NCBI GenBank assembly: GCA_030528325.1
Contig: JAUMZD010000009.1
Span: 1 to 64,000 of the forward strand
Direction: 5' to 3'
DNA: 64,000 nt
From: Lautropia sp.
GTDB taxonomy: Bacteria; Pseudomonadota; Gammaproteobacteria; Burkholderiales; Burkholderiaceae_E
Shown here piece after piece: positions 1-8,570 of the stretch; position 1 is the first letter of the stretch, and every line of letters begins with the position of its first letter. The translations under genes and the position numbers were made by a program. The notes beneath the pieces are model-generated. The model saw only the letters and a program-made list of their open reading frames with translations. It was not told the DNA's origin and made no database searches.

Positions 1-24
1 ACACGGACACGGACACGGACACGG
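1..24. repeat. Hexanucleotide tandem repeat (ACACGG)4
   Basis: Four perfect copies of ACACGG open the window and may continue beyond its left edge. They lie inside the DUF2796 gene and encode alternating His-Gly. The unit is a multiple of three, so slippage would change the length of the metal-binding tract without shifting the frame. Confidence 0.85.
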
Positions 25-334
25 GGATGATGACGCAAACGCCCATCATCACGGCGAGGATCATGACCACAGGCACGATGATCATGAACACGACCATGAC
101 CACGACGAGCCCCATGATCATGATGCCCAACGTCATGATCACGACGATTCGTCGCACAGTGACCTGAATGCCGAATATCGGTTTTCCTGTCAGCATCCGG
201 GCAAGATCCGGAGCGTTGAATTGACGGTCTTCCAGAACTGGCCCCGGATTCACACCGTGGAGACGGCCGTCGTCAGTGACCATGGCCAGAAAGCAGCCCG
301 GCTGAAAGCCCGTCAGCCGCGTCTGAGCTGGTAA
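2..334 (+). CDS. DUF2796 (ZrgA-like) His-rich protein, C-terminal part
   Basis: The left edge cuts this gene; only the last 110 codons are present, ending in TAA at 332-334. The first half is a His/Asp-rich tract (His-Gly repeats, then runs of DHDH and HDHD type) that would bind zinc or another divalent metal. It is followed by a compact folded end containing the motif LNAEYRFSC and a Trp just before the stop, the pattern I associate with DUF2796 periplasmic proteins. The next gene, an ABC ATPase, starts directly after the stop codon, and an FtsX-like permease and a DUF3299 protein follow. This order recalls the zinc-regulated zrg-type operons of other proteobacteria. The family call is from recognition; a role in zinc handling is inferred from the His tract and the neighbours. 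Confidence 0.75.
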   Translation, partial: HGHGHGHGDDDANAHHHGEDHDHRHDDHEHDHDHDEPHDHDAQRHDHDDSSHSDLNAEYRFSCQHPGKIRSVELTVFQNWPRIHTVETAVVSDHGQKAARLKARQPRLSW

Positions 335-1081
335 ATGGCCGACACATCCCTCCCTGTTCTCGAAGCCCGCCAGCTGACGTTCCGCTGGCCCGGCAGCCCT
401 GATCTGTGTGTGGACATCCCGGAACTCGTGCTGAGACCGGGGGAACAGGTGTTGCTGCTGGGCCCCAGCGGGTGCGGCAAGAGCACGCTGCTGGGTCTGT
501 TGGGTGGTGTGCTGACACCAACCGGTGGAACGGTCAACCTGATGGGGCACTCGCTGACCGGCGCCAGTGCCCGGCGGCGTGACCAGCTTCGAGCCGATCA
601 TGTCGGGTTCATCTTCCAGCAACTCAATTTGGTGCCTTATCTCAGCCTGGAAGACAATGTGCTGCTGCCCTGCCGGTTTTCCGCGCAAAGACGCAAGCGG
701 GCCGGCCAGCCCCGCGAGGCGGCCCGCGCGCTGCTTCATGCACTGGAACTGCCAGAATCGCTCTGGAAACGTCCGGTCACCCATCTGTCCGTCGGCCAGC
801 AGCAGCGTGCCGCTGCCGCTCGCGCACTGATCGGCAGCCCGGCGCTGCTGATCGCCGATGAACCCACCTCTGCACTGGATCCCGAGAACCGGGACAGACT
901 GATGAGCCTGCTGATCAACCAGCTGGACAGACACGGCTCGGCGCTGCTGATCGTCAGTCATGACGAGGCGCTGCATGCCCATGTGGAACGAACCCTGCCC
1001 ATGCGCTCTCTGAACCAGGCCGTCTCGACCATCATCCGTGACGGCTCCGGCCAGCGGAAAGCGGACACCAAGGTGGCGTGA
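335..1081 (+). CDS. ABC transporter ATP-binding protein, LolD/MacB type
   Basis: This 248-residue cytoplasmic ATPase would power the permease encoded next. Walker A is GPSGCGKST at residues 43-51, the Q-loop Gln is at about 95, Walker B is LLIADEP at 171-177, and the H-loop His is at 209. The signature motif is LSVGQ (151-155) instead of the usual LSGGQ, a substitution of the second Gly that should be noted because it sits at the ATP sandwich. The ATG follows the upstream TAA with no gap, so translation is almost certainly coupled. Family membership (lipoprotein-release or macrolide-exporter type ATPases that pair with FtsX-like permeases) is clear. The substrate is not visible; the context suggests a metal-linked function. 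Confidence 0.9.
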   Translation: MADTSLPVLEARQLTFRWPGSPDLCVDIPELVLRPGEQVLLLGPSGCGKSTLLGLLGGVLTPTGGTVNLMGHSLTGASARRRDQLRADHVGFIFQQLNLVPYLSLEDNVLLPCRFSAQRRKRAGQPREAARALLHALELPESLWKRPVTHLSVGQQQRAAAARALIGSPALLIADEPTSALDPENRDRLMSLLINQLDRHGSALLIVSHDEALHAHVERTLPMRSLNQAVSTIIRDGSGQRKADTKVA

Positions 1082-2364
1082 TGCCGGAACTGCTGACCCA
1101 CTTCGGGACACTATTGAAGCTGGCGCTGCGAAGCGCGCTGAACCGGCGTGTCAGCTTCTGCCTGACCCTGCTGTCCGTCGCGCTGTCCACCTGCCTGCTG
1201 CTGACGGTCCAGCGCGGGCAGCAGGCCATTCATGAAAGTTTCACCCGGGCCGTTTCCGGCACAGACCTGATCATCGGGGCCCGAACCAGCCCGCTGCAGC
1301 TGATGCTCTATGCCGTCTTCCGGCTCGGTGATGCCACCCATGAAATCAGCTGGCAGTCTTACCAGCAGATCCACGATCATCCGATGGTGGCCTGGAGCAT
1401 TCCCATGGCGCTGGGCGATTCGCATCGGGGCTATCCGGTGCTGGGCACCAGTCAGGATTATTTCCGGCATTTCCGTTACGGGCAGCGACAGGTGCTCGTG
1501 ATCGCCGACGGGAAGGTTTTCGACGATATCTATGACGTGGTGCTGGGTGCCGATGTGGCGAAGCGCCTCGGCTACAAGCTGGGCGACAGGCTGACGCTGA
1601 CCCACGGCACCGGCAGCGCACCGGGTATCGAGCATGCCGACAAGCCCTTCCGGGTCAGTGGCATTCTGGCTGCCACCGGCACACCGGTGGATCGCACCCT
1701 GCACATCAGTCTGGAAGCGATGACCGCCATCCACCTGAACTGGCAGGGCGGCGCCCCGATGCCCGGCGTGAACATTCCGGCCGACCGGGTTCGCGCCTTC
1801 GATCTGCAACCGGAATTCATCACGGCCGCGCTGGTCGGCCTGAAATCCCGGGCAGGTGTCTTCAACGTGCAGCGCCTGATCAATCTGGAGATGGAGGAGC
1901 CGCTGCTGGCCGTGCTCCCCGCGGTGGCTCTCGACCAGCTGTGGCGACTGCTGGACATCGTGCACAGGACGCTTCAGGCACTCTCGGTTCTGGTGCTGGT
2001 GATCAGTTTCTGCGCACTGGTCACCGCACTGCTGGCGGCGCTCTCGCAGCGACGCCGGGAACTGGCGATGCTCCGTGCGGTCGGGGCGCGTCCGCTGGAT
2101 CTGCTCTGCCTGCTGACGCTGGAAGGCCTGCTGCTGACGGGCGGTGGCGCCCTGCTGGGGATGGCCCTGATGAGCACAGGCTCTGCGCTGGCTGCGCCAT
2201 GGCTGCAAACCCATTGGGGCATCGTGTGGCCAGTGGGCGAGCTGAGCGCTTCCGAGGCAGAATGGCTGCTGATGATCACGCTGGCAGGGCCCCTGACCGC
2301 ACTGCTGCCCGCCTGGTGGGCCAGCCGGCGCGCACTGGCCGATGGCCTGACGATGCGGCTGTAG
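1081..2364 (+). CDS. FtsX-like ABC transporter permease
   Basis: This 427-residue inner-membrane protein has the four-helix layout of the LolC/MacB permease family: one N-terminal helix at about residues 20-45, a large periplasmic domain, and three C-terminal helices (roughly 305-325, 345-375 and 395-420). The ATG overlaps the ATPase stop in a TGATG junction; a GTG three bases earlier would overlap by four bases. Such proteins are mechanotransmitters that couple ATP hydrolysis to work on periplasmic or outer-membrane substrates and usually do not move a solute through a channel. With the ATPase, the DUF2796 protein and the DUF3299 protein, it probably forms one functional unit. Confidence 0.9.
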   Translation: MPELLTHFGTLLKLALRSALNRRVSFCLTLLSVALSTCLLLTVQRGQQAIHESFTRAVSGTDLIIGARTSPLQLMLYAVFRLGDATHEISWQSYQQIHDHPMVAWSIPMALGDSHRGYPVLGTSQDYFRHFRYGQRQVLVIADGKVFDDIYDVVLGADVAKRLGYKLGDRLTLTHGTGSAPGIEHADKPFRVSGILAATGTPVDRTLHISLEAMTAIHLNWQGGAPMPGVNIPADRVRAFDLQPEFITAALVGLKSRAGVFNVQRLINLEMEEPLLAVLPAVALDQLWRLLDIVHRTLQALSVLVLVISFCALVTALLAALSQRRRELAMLRAVGARPLDLLCLLTLEGLLLTGGGALLGMALMSTGSALAAPWLQTHWGIVWPVGELSASEAEWLLMITLAGPLTALLPAWWASRRALADGLTMRL

Positions 2365-2453
2365 ACCATCCTCCACCCTGCTGCCCCACGACCCATCCCG
2401 ACTCCCTGCTTCCTGATCTCCCTGGACGGCCACTCATCGCGTGACCGACCAGG

Positions 2454-3320
2454 ATGGAAGACTCATCGATGAAAGGGCTTATGAACCGATCGCCATCGTA
2501 CCTCTCCCGTCTCACCCCACTCACACGGTCAACAGGGCGGCTCATCGCATGCCTGGGCCTGGTGCTGGCGCTCTGGCCCGCCAGCCAACAGGCTCTGGCT
2601 GCAGGAACACCGGAGGCCTCAGGCGTCACACCGGTATCCGATGGCAGGCATCCCTACGTGCTGGGCGAGTCACTGCCGAAGGCTGGTTCCAGCAAGCCGG
2701 CCACGGCATCGGGCAAGGATGCCCAAGGCAGCCCATCCGCCGAGGAAGAGCCGGCTGGTGCGGCGCCAACGCCAACAGCCTCGCCCCGGGCCACCACGGC
2801 TGACACCCCATCCGGGGACGACACCCGTCTGAGCGATTACGAGCCGATGGACTGGGAGGCGCTGATTCCACCCGACTGGGAGCCACTGAAGGATTTTCAG
2901 ACGATGGATTTCAGCAGCATGTCCGACAATGATCCGCGAGCGATCAGGGCGCTGCGCAAGCTTCAGGCCGCCTGGAAGAACGCGCCGCTGAACCCGGCCA
3001 TCAAGCAGGAGAAGATCGAAATCTCCGGTTTCATCATCCCGCTGGACAGCAGCACGCCGGACTCGATCGAGGAGCTTCTGCTGGTGCCTTACTTCGGCGC
3101 CTGCATCCATGTGCCACCGCCGCCTTCCAATCAGATCATCCATGTGGTGCTGGACAAGCCGCTCAAAGGCTTTCAGATGATGGATCCGGTAACCGTCCGC
3201 GGGGAACTGACACCGTCACGGCAGGACACACCCTACGGGAGCTCGGGCTACAGGCTGTCGGCCCAGCAGCTCAGTGCCTATGAAGAGCCGGCCGAGATGC
3301 CGCTGGAAGAACATCATTGA
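2454..3320 (+). CDS. DUF3299 exported protein
   Basis: The product has 288 residues. A basic N-terminus and a hydrophobic stretch (LIACLGLVLALWP) ending in ALA form a signal peptide; in-frame ATG codons at 2469 and 2481 are possible alternative starts. A Pro/Thr/Ala-rich linker of about 90 residues follows. The C-terminal half carries the DUF3299 features as I recognise them: GFIIPLD, LLVPYFGACIHVPPPPSNQ with a conserved Cys-Ile-His, and a final domain ending in SGYRL. DUF3299 proteins are periplasmic and commonly sit beside FtsX-type ABC systems like the one immediately upstream (89 bp away). The function is unknown; the Cys/His pair could bind metal. Confidence 0.82.
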   Translation: MEDSSMKGLMNRSPSYLSRLTPLTRSTGRLIACLGLVLALWPASQQALAAGTPEASGVTPVSDGRHPYVLGESLPKAGSSKPATASGKDAQGSPSAEEEPAGAAPTPTASPRATTADTPSGDDTRLSDYEPMDWEALIPPDWEPLKDFQTMDFSSMSDNDPRAIRALRKLQAAWKNAPLNPAIKQEKIEISGFIIPLDSSTPDSIEELLLVPYFGACIHVPPPPSNQIIHVVLDKPLKGFQMMDPVTVRGELTPSRQDTPYGSSGYRLSAQQLSAYEEPAEMPLEEHH

Positions 3321-3467
3321 CGATTCGTGCCAAAGTCCAAAGAGGAATAACATCAACCCTGAACATCCAGCCGAGCCTGTCCTGTACGCAGGACTGCCGC
3401 CGCACGGACATGCCCCGACGGAAGCGTCGGCTCATTCGGGGTGCTTGACCAACACAAGGAGAAACTG

Positions 3468-4460
3468 ATGACATCCAAGCGCCTGCCCGTCTGGTTGCCG
3501 CTGACCGCGGCCTTGCTATTGGGCGGCTGCAGTTCAGTCTCTGGGCCTGACCCGCAGACGGAAGCCCAGATACCGCAACAGGCACCGCAACATCAGACCG
3601 GTCGGGCCAGCCCTGGCAACCAGTTGCCGGAACTGCCGCCCATCAATGCCAGCAGCAACCTGTGTACGGAGCAGGAGCTTGTGCATCACTATGCCCAGCA
3701 GTTCCTGCTTCGCCACCCGTTGCCGCTCCCTTCACCGGATCTGAGCCTGGAGCAGGCCCGATGCGGACAGAAAGCTTTCCTGAAAACCCTGATTCCCTCG
3801 GCAGGGCCCGTGGTCGGCTACAAGCGCGAGCTGTTGCCGATCAGCGCCCATGCCAGCAGTTCGGACACCGACCGGCTGCCGGTTCGTGGCAGCCTGCTTG
3901 AAAAGATGGTGCTGCCGAATGACCCGGTCGTGGCCACACAGTTTGGTGCCGTACCGCGTATCGAGGCCGATCTGGTCGCCGTGGTCCGCAGTGCCGCACT
4001 GCACGATGCCCAGAGCCCGCGGGAAGTGCTGGCGAGCCTGTCTGCCATCCACCCCTTCATCGAGCTGTCGGATCTGGCCTACCTCAAATCCGAAGAACTT
4101 GATGTCACCTCGGCAACGCTGGTCAACGTCAACGGCCGATTCGGTGTGCTTGGCCCTGCCATCGACATCCAGGTAACGGAAGAGATGGTGGATCAGCTCG
4201 CCAGCATGCGTGTGAAGCTGCTGGACAAGAACGGCAAGGTGCTTCAAAGCGCTCCCGGCAGCAGTCTGGCAGGCAACCCGCTCAATGCCGTGATCTGGCT
4301 GGCGGACGATCTGCAGAAAGCCGGGATCCGCCTTCGCCCGGGCGATCTGCTGTCTCTGGGCGCGTTTGGCGAGAAGGTGATTCCCGAGTCAGGGCAGCAG
4401 TATCGCGCCGTCTACGAGGGACTGCCGGACACGCCGGAAGTTTCGGTGCGTTTCCGTTGA
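3468..4460 (+). CDS. Putative outer-membrane lipoprotein
   Basis: I do not recognise the family. The 330-residue product starts at an ATG preceded by a good AGGAG ribosome-binding site (an upstream in-frame start would have none). It has a lipobox, LLLGGC, giving a lipidated Cys at about residue 22, then a Gln/Pro-rich linker and a folded domain of about 270 residues with no transmembrane segment. The C-terminal part (LRPGDLLSLGAFGEKV) resembles a small beta domain. The gene is separated from the DUF3299 gene by 147 bp that contain two short hairpins (GTCCTG/CAGGAC and CCGACG/CGTCGG), so it may have its own promoter. Confidence 0.72.
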   Translation: MTSKRLPVWLPLTAALLLGGCSSVSGPDPQTEAQIPQQAPQHQTGRASPGNQLPELPPINASSNLCTEQELVHHYAQQFLLRHPLPLPSPDLSLEQARCGQKAFLKTLIPSAGPVVGYKRELLPISAHASSSDTDRLPVRGSLLEKMVLPNDPVVATQFGAVPRIEADLVAVVRSAALHDAQSPREVLASLSAIHPFIELSDLAYLKSEELDVTSATLVNVNGRFGVLGPAIDIQVTEEMVDQLASMRVKLLDKNGKVLQSAPGSSLAGNPLNAVIWLADDLQKAGIRLRPGDLLSLGAFGEKVIPESGQQYRAVYEGLPDTPEVSVRFR

Positions 4461-4485
4461 TCCGCCAACCTTCCCGCCGCGATGG

Positions 4486-4513
4486 GCCGGGGATTCCCGG
4501 CTCTTCGTTTCTT
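4486..4513 (+). terminator. Probable rho-independent terminator
   Basis: A hairpin with stem GCCGGG/CCCGGC and a four-base loop at 4486-4501 is followed by a T-rich stretch (TCTTCGTTTCTTT). It lies 25 bp after the stop of the lipoprotein gene and just before the end of the convergent gene. Confidence 0.5.
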
Positions 4514-5034
4514 TACGGCGATGTCTTCTCCGAAGCCGGCTTCACGGCAGCATCGACTGCCTTGCCGGTCTTGCCCTGCTCGTCATCCAGTCTGGCCAGC
4601 CTGGCATCGATGGCCGCCAGCTTCGCGCGCTCGGCCTCGAGAAGCTGGTCGTACTCGGCTTCGAACCTGCGCATGTCGTCGAGCAGTTCCTTGTCGGTTT
4701 TTTTATCAGCGGTCTCTCCCCCCCGTGACACTGCCAACCGGGCCAGGGAAAGACGCGACAGCTCGGAGTCGCGATTGGCCCGGAGCTGGAAAATGTTGCG
4801 CCGGACCGTATACCGTTGCGCCAGCAGTGCCTGTCGGAGCGGATGCGGTTCGCTGTATTTCCTGGCCCCGGAAGACGGCATGCCACCGGATGCATCATTG
4901 GCCGCCGGCTGTGCCTTGCCTGCGGCCTGAACGGCGGGCCTGTCCTGCCCGGCCGCATCCTGTGCAGCCTGGGTGCCTGCCAGAACCGGTGCCGACAAAA
5001 ACAGTGAGGAGAGGAGAAGAAAGTGCTTGACCAT
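4513..5034 (-). CDS. Exported protein with charged coiled-coil segment
   Basis: I do not recognise a family. The 173-residue product starts with a signal peptide (MVKHFLLLSSLFLSAPVLA, cleavage after the Ala), which decides the start at 5034 against a longer frame. The mature part has an Ala/Gln-rich linker, a region rich in Arg and Leu, and a strongly charged helix (EAEYDQLLEAERAKL followed by IDARLARLDDE) that would form a coiled coil. The end is Lys-rich. It is probably periplasmic. The gene converges with the lipoprotein gene, and the 165-bp palindromic element lies 180 bp upstream. Confidence 0.65.
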   Translation of the reverse strand: MVKHFLLLSSLFLSAPVLAGTQAAQDAAGQDRPAVQAAGKAQPAANDASGGMPSSGARKYSEPHPLRQALLAQRYTVRRNIFQLRANRDSELSRLSLARLAVSRGGETADKKTDKELLDDMRRFEAEYDQLLEAERAKLAAIDARLARLDDEQGKTGKAVDAAVKPASEKTSP

Positions 5035-5212
5035 GCCTATCACCACAGAAGAGTCAACAACAGAACACGCCCAGCCCTGACAGAACAGGTACACGGTGCC
5101 CGTTGTATCCCCGGACCGGCGTGATCCGATTCCCGAAGTTTATCCCTTTCGGGAAATCCGGGCTGCAGGTTTTGTCGCGTTTCCCGGATATTGGCTGTCA
5201 GCAAGGCCGGCC

Positions 5213-5377
5213 AGGAGCTTGGGCGGTAGGAATCGCGAAGGCGAAAATCGGCCCCGCCGAGCACAGTTTGTGCCCGATTCGCCGCCCCATAGCGGGCGCT
5301 ATGGGGCAAGAAGCGGGTGCAAAATGGGCCGGCGCGGCCGGTTTGCAGCCCGCGACTTTCCTACCGCCCAAGCTCCT
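5213..5377 (+). repeat. Palindromic element PE1, long form, copy A (165 bp)
   Basis: The ends are perfect inverted repeats of AGGAGCTTGGGCGGTAGGA. The centre is a second palindrome, GCCCCATAGC / GCTATGGGGC around four bases. The two halves contain smaller hairpins: GCACA/TGTGC on the left, and TGCAAA/TTTGCA enclosing a CCGG-rich stem on the right. The same 165-bp unit occurs inverted at 9066-9230 and again at 44056-44220. There is no coding capacity for a transposase and no convincing target duplication. It lies between the 5' side of the exported coiled-coil gene and the stop of the NhaD-type gene, 10 bp from the latter. Confidence 0.95.
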
Positions 5378-5387
5378 AGGCCATGTC

Positions 5388-6803
5388 TCAGAAGCTGATG
5401 AAGGACATCAGCAGGAACGGCGGCAACAGGAAGGTGAGCGACCACAGGATGTAGCCGAAGAAGCTTGGCATCCTGATGCCACGATCCTCGGCAATGGCCT
5501 TCACCATCAGGTTCGGCGCGTTGCCGATGTAGGTATTGGCTCCCATGAACACGGCACCGGCCGAAATGGCAGCCAGCACTGGCGCCAATGTCGTCATCAG
5601 CACTTGGGGATCACCGCCGGCGCTGTTGAAGAACACGAGGTAGGTCGGTGCGTTGTCGAGGAAGGAACTGAGCACGCCTGTCGTCCAGAAGTACATCAGC
5701 GGAATGGCCTCGCCCTGGTCATTCGTGACCGCCTGAACCACGATCGAGAACGGCCCGTTCACCCCGGCCTTCAGCATCTCGATGACCGGAATGATGGTCA
5801 GGAAGATGCCGGCAAAGAGCTTGGCCACCTCTTCCATCGGCGCCCATGAAAACTGGTTGTCCTCATGGATGGCCTTCGGCGTGATGAGCAGCGAGACCAC
5901 GATGATGACGATCAGGCCCAGATCCCGCACGAGGCTCGGCAGTGGCACCGGAGTACCGTAGACGTCGAAGGACACGGGTGATTTCCAGATGCCGCTCATC
6001 AGCACCAGCCCGACCACGCAGCCGAGCAGCAGCACATTGTTCCAGCCGTGGATGCCGAAGGGCCGGACGGCACCCCCTTCGGGTGTCGGATCGACCGGCA
6101 GAACCCCTTCCTTGCGGTAAAGCCAGCTATCCAGCAGGAAGAACATGATCAGCAGCATGGCCGAGAGCGTGAGCATCTCCTTCCACAGATGCCTGAGTGT
6201 CCAGGTGAACTCGACCCCTTTCAGGAAACCCAGGAACAGGGGCGGATCACCCAGCGGCGTCAGCGCGCCGCCCACGTTCGAGACAAGGAAGATGAAGAAG
6301 ACGACGACATGCGCCTGATGCCGGCGGTTGTCGTTGGCCCTGATCAGCGGACGGATCAGCAGCATGGAAGCACCGGTGGTGCCCATGAAACTCGCCAGAA
6401 AGGTGCCGAGCGCCAGAATGCCGGTATTCAGGATCGGGGAGCCCTTCAGGTTGCCGCTGATATGGATGCCGCCAGCGCAGGTGAACAGCGCCGTCAGCAG
6501 CAGGATGAACGGGATGTACTCGGCCACGGCGGCATGGACGAAACCATACAGCGCCACCTGCGGCCCATGGACGATGCTGAAAGGCAGCAGGAAGGCCACG
6601 GCCCAGACGGCTGCGATCTTGCCGAAATGATGGTGCCAGAAGTGGGGCGCGAGCAACGGAATCAGCGCAATGGACAGCAGGATGCCGGCAAAGGGCAGCC
6701 CCCACCAGATCGACAGGCTGGCGCCATCGATGGCACTGGCCGCCCGGCCATCCAGTGGCAGCAGTGCAAGCAACAAGACAGTGAGCAGATGAACCTTGCG
6801 CAT
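5388..6803 (-). CDS. Na+/H+ antiporter, NhaD/citrate-transporter type
   Basis: The 471-residue product is a polytopic inner-membrane protein with about a dozen hydrophobic helices and a cleavable or anchor-type N-terminus (HLLTVLLLALLPLDGRA). Motifs typical of the NhaD branch of the ion-transporter superfamily are present: GTTGASMLLIRPL in the first half and SSFLDNAPTYLVFFN in the second, the latter holding the Asp-Asn-Ala-Pro ion-site motif. It should exchange cytoplasmic Na+ or Li+ for protons. The start at 6803 is chosen because the signal-like helix follows directly; an ATG at 6824 is an alternative. The gene stands alone, divergent from the PcaB-like gene. Confidence 0.85.
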   Translation of the reverse strand: MRKVHLLTVLLLALLPLDGRAASAIDGASLSIWWGLPFAGILLSIALIPLLAPHFWHHHFGKIAAVWAVAFLLPFSIVHGPQVALYGFVHAAVAEYIPFILLLTALFTCAGGIHISGNLKGSPILNTGILALGTFLASFMGTTGASMLLIRPLIRANDNRRHQAHVVVFFIFLVSNVGGALTPLGDPPLFLGFLKGVEFTWTLRHLWKEMLTLSAMLLIMFFLLDSWLYRKEGVLPVDPTPEGGAVRPFGIHGWNNVLLLGCVVGLVLMSGIWKSPVSFDVYGTPVPLPSLVRDLGLIVIIVVSLLITPKAIHEDNQFSWAPMEEVAKLFAGIFLTIIPVIEMLKAGVNGPFSIVVQAVTNDQGEAIPLMYFWTTGVLSSFLDNAPTYLVFFNSAGGDPQVLMTTLAPVLAAISAGAVFMGANTYIGNAPNLMVKAIAEDRGIRMPSFFGYILWSLTFLLPPFLLMSFISF

Positions 6804-7139
6804 GTTCCGTTCTATCCATTTCATGCCGGTCGCAACGGTGCGTGGGTCTCCGACACACACGGGCGACATGCAACAGGCCCGGCCCGAGACGAGGCCGGAA
6901 AAGGATGGTCATTGTATTTTGTGCGGGCTGGCGCTGTACCTTTCCGGACAGCACCCGGCATGCGACGGTTTCCTGCCGATCCCAGCAGTGGTATTTTGCA
7001 TGGAAAGCAGTCTGCGGGTGCCATGTTCGGCATCAGGCCGCCACCCGGGCCTCCGTCGGCTGCCACCAGCCCCACCCGAACCGCATCCTACCCCCTGTGA
7101 TGGAGGATGACACCCCGGGACATGCCCTGATCCGCTCCC
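6804..7139. other. Divergent intergenic region, no gene
   Basis: This 336-bp stretch separates the starts of the leftward NhaD-type gene and the rightward PcaB-like gene, so it should hold both promoters. I see no long hairpin, repeat or strong sigma-70 pair in it. Open frames crossing it have no supporting start or composition. Confidence 0.5.
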
Positions 7140-8534
7140 ATGTTTGCACGCATCTTTGCTCCTGCCTCCATCGATTCGCTGTTCTCGGACGCCGCCCTGC
7201 TGGCGGCGATGGCCCGCTTCGAACATCGGCTGGCGCAGGCGCAAGCTTCCGTCGGCCTCATACCGGATCAGGCAGCCCTCGCCATCGGTCAGGTCTGCCA
7301 TGAACTGGGAGATCCAGCCGCCAGTGACGGCCCGGGCCATGCCATCGGTGGCGGCCATTTCGATCCGGCCCGCCTGTACCCGGCGGCCCGCAGTGCCGGC
7401 AATCTGGCGGTGCCGTTCCTGAAGGCGCTCGGCGATCAGATCAGCCTGCGGCACCCGGACGCAGCCCGCTACCTGCACTTCGGTGCCTCGCAGCAGGATC
7501 TGATGGACTCGGCGCTCGCCATGCAATGCAAGGAGGCAGGGCGCCGGCTGATGGATGTGCTGGAGCGGATCGGCCAGGCCATCTGCTCGCTGATCGAGAC
7601 CCACCAGGACACGCTGGTGATGAGCCGGCACCGGCTTCAGCCGGCGTCGCCGATCTTTCTGGCCTGGAAGCTGGCTGGCTGGCTCGATCCGCTCACCCGC
7701 TGCCGGCGTCACCTTCGCCTGGCGCTGCTCGATGCCTCGGTCCTTCAGTTCGGCGGCCCGGACGGGACGCTGTCAGCCCAGAGCAGGCAGCTCGAGCAGA
7801 CGATGTCGATCGCCCAGCGGCTGGCAGACGCCCTCGGGCTGATGATGCCGATCGCATCCTGGCACCCTTCACGCGACCGCTTCGCGCGCCTTGGCACCGA
7901 ACTGGCACTGCTGTGCGGTGCGGTCGGCAAGATTGGACGCGATGTGGCCCTGATGGCACAGGCCGAAATCGGCGAGCTGCATGCGGAGGCCTCCGCCCGG
8001 GGAGAACCCTCGGTGGCCGATGCCCGGCCGGACACGCCCGTGGCCACCCAGCTGATCCGCGAGGCGGCGCAGCGGGCACCCGGGCTCTCGACCATCCTGC
8101 TGCATGCGATGGACACCGAGCATGAGAGCGGCCTCAGCCAGTGGCAGTCGAGCTGGCACACGCTTCAGCAGCTGTTTGGCGCGACGGCCAGCAGCCTGGC
8201 TGCGGCCGAGGACCTGCTGACGAATCTGAACGTCGAGCAGCAGACGATGCATGTGAACATCACCCGGCAGCACGATCTCAGCCTGCCCGGCATCCTGGTT
8301 CAGGAACTGGCACCGAAACTTGGCAAGACGGAAGCAGCCTCACTGGTCGAAGATCTCTGCCAGATCGCCCGGACGAACCAGTGGTCACTGCGGCAGACCC
8401 TGGGCCGTGACCCCCGCATCTCCTCGATCATGAACCTCAGCGATCTGGAACGGCTCTTCAACCCCACCGGCAGCCCGGGGGCCACCTGGGTCATGGTCGA
8501 TCAGATCGTCGAGGCCTGGCGTTCGGGCCGCTGA
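7140..8534 (+). CDS. PcaB-like lyase (fumarase superfamily) with lost catalytic signature
   Basis: The 464-residue product aligns by eye over its length with 3-carboxy-cis,cis-muconate cycloisomerase (PcaB). The first conserved region survives as HFGASQQDLMDS (PcaB has GATSQD). The second is altered to SRHRLQPASP (PcaB has RTHLQHA). The end matches PcaB in EHESGLSQW. The superfamily signature loop, normally GSSxMPxKxNP with the catalytic Ser, Lys and Asn, should lie before the AQRAPG helix, but at about residues 287-300 the protein reads GEPSVADARPDTPV. Only the final Pro-Val remains. No other protocatechuate genes are nearby. It could be a pseudoenzyme or have a new activity; the intact frame argues against simple decay. 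Confidence 0.78.
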   Translation: MFARIFAPASIDSLFSDAALLAAMARFEHRLAQAQASVGLIPDQAALAIGQVCHELGDPAASDGPGHAIGGGHFDPARLYPAARSAGNLAVPFLKALGDQISLRHPDAARYLHFGASQQDLMDSALAMQCKEAGRRLMDVLERIGQAICSLIETHQDTLVMSRHRLQPASPIFLAWKLAGWLDPLTRCRRHLRLALLDASVLQFGGPDGTLSAQSRQLEQTMSIAQRLADALGLMMPIASWHPSRDRFARLGTELALLCGAVGKIGRDVALMAQAEIGELHAEASARGEPSVADARPDTPVATQLIREAAQRAPGLSTILLHAMDTEHESGLSQWQSSWHTLQQLFGATASSLAAAEDLLTNLNVEQQTMHVNITRQHDLSLPGILVQELAPKLGKTEAASLVEDLCQIARTNQWSLRQTLGRDPRISSIMNLSDLERLFNPTGSPGATWVMVDQIVEAWRSGR

Positions 8535-8570
8535 GCGGCCACAGGCCATGTGGCACAGTCAATGAAAACA

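Noticed and set aside
1111..2433. Open frame of 440 codons opposite the FtsX-like permease
   Set aside because: Gln/His/Arg-rich shadow with no family features; the permease is well supported.
5103..7100. Long + strand frames opposite the NhaD-type gene, partly translating PE1
   Set aside because: The antiporter is a clear family match on the - strand; the frames arise from GC-rich antisense sequence and the stop-free repeat.
7140..8534. Functional protocatechuate-pathway gene pcaB
   Set aside because: The catalytic signature is missing and no other pca genes are nearby, so the symbol was withheld.
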